Shown here piece by piece: positions 61,822 through 64,000 of a DNA stretch of 64,000 nt. The notes under the pieces were generated by a model, which saw only the letters and a list, made by a program, of their open reading frames with translations, did not search any database and had not been told where the DNA came from. A program made the translations under genes and the position numbers. The stretch is from Ensifer aridi (GTDB lineage: Bacteria; Pseudomonadota; Alphaproteobacteria; Rhizobiales; Rhizobiaceae). Where the stretch lies: positions 62,001 through 126,000 of the forward strand of contig NZ_LUAV01000038.1 of assembly GCF_002078505.1 (NCBI RefSeq), given 5' to 3'. Position 1 is the stretch's first letter; each line of letters begins with the position of its first letter.

Positions 61822-62951
61822 ATCGCGGCCTCCTTGAGTGCGGCACGCTCATCCGGAGGCTTTCCCGGCCTGTAGCGAGCCAAGATCTCGAGAAGCTCGT
61901 CGACGCGGTGGCGGCAGGTATGGCGCGCCTCGATTGCCTCCAATCCAGATAGGGCCAGTTCCTGAGCGAAAGCTCGATCGGAGAGCACCTGGCGCAGATG
62001 CCGCCTCATCTCCTTGCCATTTCGCGCAACGACAAAGTCCTTGCCGGGGCGGAAAAGACCCTCGGCGTCGTTCCAGGGCGCGGAAATGAGCGGAATGCCG
62101 CAGGCGAGCGCCTCGAAAACGCGGATCGTCGGTATGCCGGGCAAGGCTTCGATATAGGGCCGCCGCGGGATGTGGATCGTCGCCCTGTGCTCGGCGAAGG
62201 CGCGCGGAACGGCGGCATTCGCCACCCAGCCCCCGTAGACGATCCCCGCGTCGCGCAGCGCCTTGAGAGCGGCAACCGGATACCTGACTCCCCGCACCGT
62301 CGTCGCCAGCTTCAGTCTTCTCGTGGGCTCAACGAGAAAGGACATGATTTCCGCGCTGCGCTCGTCGTCGCCCCAATTGCCGATCCAGACGAGATCGCCG
62401 CGCTTCTCCGTCTGAGGCAGGGGATGAAAAAGGGAGGTATCAGCAGCCTCGTGCCAGACATGCACGTGCTTTCCCCAGCCGGCCTTCAGATAGCGTTCGC
62501 GCAGGGCCTCACCGAAAGCGAGGACGAAGTCGTAGTGCGAAAGATCGAGTCCGGCGATGTCGGCTTTGGCGCTCACGGCGCGGTGATGCGTATCGTGGAA
62601 GGCAAGCCTGAAGCCGCTGTCGTCGCGACGGAAGCGGCCGAGACGTGCCACCAATTGCGGATCTGTCCATTCGTGAACCACGACGACATCGGCATCGGCC
62701 ACCGCGGCTTCGTGGTCGAAATCGGTACCGTAGACCACGGTCCGTAGTTCCGGGAAGTGCTTGCGGAATGCTGCGATCGCCCCGACGCCCTGGTCGGCAA
62801 TGAGATTGAGGCGGCTCCAGGAGTCGCTCGGCTCGAGTGCCACCGCATCATGACCGCGCCGCAGGAGCTCACGCATGACGCCGCGCAGGAAATGAGCGTT
62901 GCCATGGTTCCAGTCGGAAACGAGTGAATGCGTATAGAAGAGAAATCTCAT
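61818..62951 (-). CDS. CgeB-like glycosyltransferase 3
   Basis: A 377-residue member of the same family as the two genes downstream: FLFYTHSLVSDWNHGNAHFL start, LAFHDTHHRAVSAKA in the middle, and IPTIRVFEALACGIPLISAP near the C-terminus. Longest of the three. Overlaps the next gene by ATGA (61818-61821). 3 bp after the GT4 gene upstream. Donor and acceptor unknown; the set suggests the stepwise build-up of a short glycan. Confidence 0.85.
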   Translation of the reverse strand: MRFLFYTHSLVSDWNHGNAHFLRGVMRELLRRGHDAVALEPSDSWSRLNLIADQGVGAIAAFRKHFPELRTVVYGTDFDHEAAVADADVVVVHEWTDPQLVARLGRFRRDDSGFRLAFHDTHHRAVSAKADIAGLDLSHYDFVLAFGEALRERYLKAGWGKHVHVWHEAADTSLFHPLPQTEKRGDLVWIGNWGDDERSAEIMSFLVEPTRRLKLATTVRGVRYPVAALKALRDAGIVYGGWVANAAVPRAFAEHRATIHIPRRPYIEALPGIPTIRVFEALACGIPLISAPWNDAEGLFRPGKDFVVARNGKEMRRHLRQVLSDRAFAQELALSGLEAIEARHTCRHRVDELLEILARYRPGKPPDERAALKEAAI

Positions 62952-62954
62952 TGG

Positions 62955-64000
62955 TCACTCCGCTGCCGTTAAGCGTGAAGAGCGGCACATGGCTTCGCCA
63001 TAGGCGGCAAGCACCGCATCGCGCTGGGCTTCGATCGTGAAATCGCGCGACCGCAGTCGAGCGCGCCGTCCAAGCTTGAATTTCAGCTCGCCGTCGTCAG
63101 CCAGCCTGTTGACGGCGCTCGCGAAGGCCGCCGGGTCTCGCGGATCCGAAAACAGGGCTGCGCCGTCCCAAAGTTCGCGATAGGTATCGATGTCGGCAAG
63201 GACGAGAGCCGCGCCGGCGCGCGCCGCCTCGAGTGCTACCAAGCCGAAAGGTTCGTAGATCGACGGCGAGACGACGATTGCCGCTCGCGACATCAGGTGC
63301 ATCGTCCGATCGTGACTGAGTTCGCCTCGCCAGTCCGCATGTTCGATGGCGAGGTGCTCGCCATTCGGCCCATCGCACGCCCCGGCCATAACGACCGGCC
63401 AGCGGATGTGACGGGCAGCGCGATCCAATACGGCCCCGTTCTTGCCCTCGTCCCACCAGCGGCCTGCGGCAAAGACGAAGCTTTCCTTTGCTGTTTCCGT
63501 GCTGTGGAAGCGGCTCGCATTGTGTACCACCGCGAGATTGTCGATCGCGCCATAGCAGCGCGTCAACGCGGCCGCATGGCTTCGGCTCGGGGCGATGACC
63601 ACGTCGGCACGGTCGAACCCGCGCCGATTGCTCGCCTTCTGCCAGAGCCAGTGCGGCGGCAAGTCCGAGGCGCGTACTGCCTGGAACCAGGTGACGACGC
63701 ATGAATGCGAAGCGGCGACGACCGGAATCTCGACCGCCAGACCGGCAGCCTGCGACGGAAGGTTGAGGTGTAGGAGGTCGACGGAATGCTTGAGCGATAT
63801 GGCGGCGAGCGTGGCCGGGACCGCATCGAGCGCGGTTTCGTCCTCGACCATCCAGTCGAGCGGCGCGACCAGCCATTCGAGCGTGCCGATCCGAGTCGCC
63901 TCGTCCCGTTGCGCCGCGGACGGGGCGGGGCCGAGCCCGACGAAAATGGTTTCCACGCCGGCGCCGCCCATCGCCTCGGCGAGATCCATCGCGTAGCGCC
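62955..64000 (-). CDS. GT4 family glycosyltransferase, partial
   Basis: At least 348 residues of a GT-B glycosyltransferase, cut by the right window edge: the reading frame stays open past the Met at 63989 (RYA before it), and the MDLAEAMGGAGVETIFVGLG start looks like an internal part of the first domain, so the true start is outside. The second domain has FVFAAGRWWDEGKNGAVLDR, the SPSIYEPFGLVALEAARAGA donor signature (E-x7-E) and LVLADIDTYRELW. First visible gene of the leftward glycan operon. Confidence 0.85.
   Translation of the reverse strand, partial: RYAMDLAEAMGGAGVETIFVGLGPAPSAAQRDEATRIGTLEWLVAPLDWMVEDETALDAVPATLAAISLKHSVDLLHLNLPSQAAGLAVEIPVVAASHSCVVTWFQAVRASDLPPHWLWQKASNRRGFDRADVVIAPSRSHAAALTRCYGAIDNLAVVHNASRFHSTETAKESFVFAAGRWWDEGKNGAVLDRAARHIRWPVVMAGACDGPNGEHLAIEHADWRGELSHDRTMHLMSRAAIVVSPSIYEPFGLVALEAARAGAALVLADIDTYRELWDGAALFSDPRDPAAFASAVNRLADDGELKFKLGRRARLRSRDFTIEAQRDAVLAAYGEAMCRSSRLTAAE

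Noticed and set aside
1..64000. Insertion sequences, CRISPR arrays, rRNA or tRNA genes
   Set aside because: Looked for transposase-like frames, regularly spaced direct repeats, and tRNA/rRNA landmarks across the window and found none that I could support.

Overview
The window looks like a stretch of a rhizobial genome, most likely Sinorhizobium/Ensifer or a close alphaproteobacterial relative. The signs are high GC with strongly GC-biased third codon positions, dense operons joined by ATGA overlaps, and a content dominated by exopolysaccharide (EPS) genes of the ExoF/ExoP/ExoY type, adenylate-cyclase-like proteins and peptide ABC importers. A megaplasmid or chromid location is plausible but is inference. 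I see no rRNA, tRNA, CRISPR array, transposase or integrase.

Layout. (1) 1-2.5 kb: the end of a peptide ABC importer operon. (2) 2.7-9.2 kb: a signalling and sugar block with a class III cyclase homologue coupled to a secreted polysaccharide lyase, a UDP-sugar dehydrogenase, a DUF3095 protein with cyclase-like motifs, and a metallo-beta-lactamase-fold hydrolase. (3) 9.7-10.9 kb: a periplasmic aldose 1-epimerase. (4) 11.4-15.2 kb: a tight three-gene operon of N-formylglutamate amidohydrolase homologue, QEGLA-motif metallopeptidase homologue and ATP-grasp ligase, whose joint function is unknown to me. (5) 15.7-19.8 kb: a polysaccharide deacetylase-like protein, a glycosyltransferase and an MscS-type channel.

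(6) 20.4-53.6 kb: a large surface-polysaccharide locus. It has an initiating sugar-phosphate transferase, an OPX export protein, a Wzx-type flippase, an O-antigen-ligase/Wzy-like protein, a Wzz/ExoP-like co-polymerase with an eroded ATPase domain, several GT4 glycosyltransferases, three unrelated-looking sulfotransferases, a PIG-L deacetylase, a DegT aminotransferase, a methyltransferase and an orphan LuxR-type response regulator. Inside it is a CDP-sugar cassette (rfbF, rfbG and an rfbH-like dehydrase that lacks the expected Fe-S cysteines, then an SDR), followed by a GtrB/GtrA pair, with a GT-C membrane glycosyltransferase divergent from it. A 12-repeat RTX protein and a secreted pectate lyase sit in the same locus. 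Read together, these genes suggest a sulfated, probably 3,6-dideoxyhexose-decorated polysaccharide plus secreted proteins that bind or cut polysaccharide.

(7) 54-57.8 kb: small hypothetical proteins, a ZIP metal transporter and a CYP152-type fatty-acid peroxygenase with a small partner. (8) 57.8-64 kb: a second glycan operon read right to left: a GT4 enzyme cut by the window edge, three CgeB-like glycosyltransferases, a UDP-xylose-synthase-like decarboxylase and a methyltransferase.

The most interesting items are the three-gene peptidase/ATP-grasp operon, the Fe-S-less RfbH, the degenerate ExoP ATPase and the cyclase-lyase operon. All functions are predicted from sequence recognised by eye. 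No database search was run.
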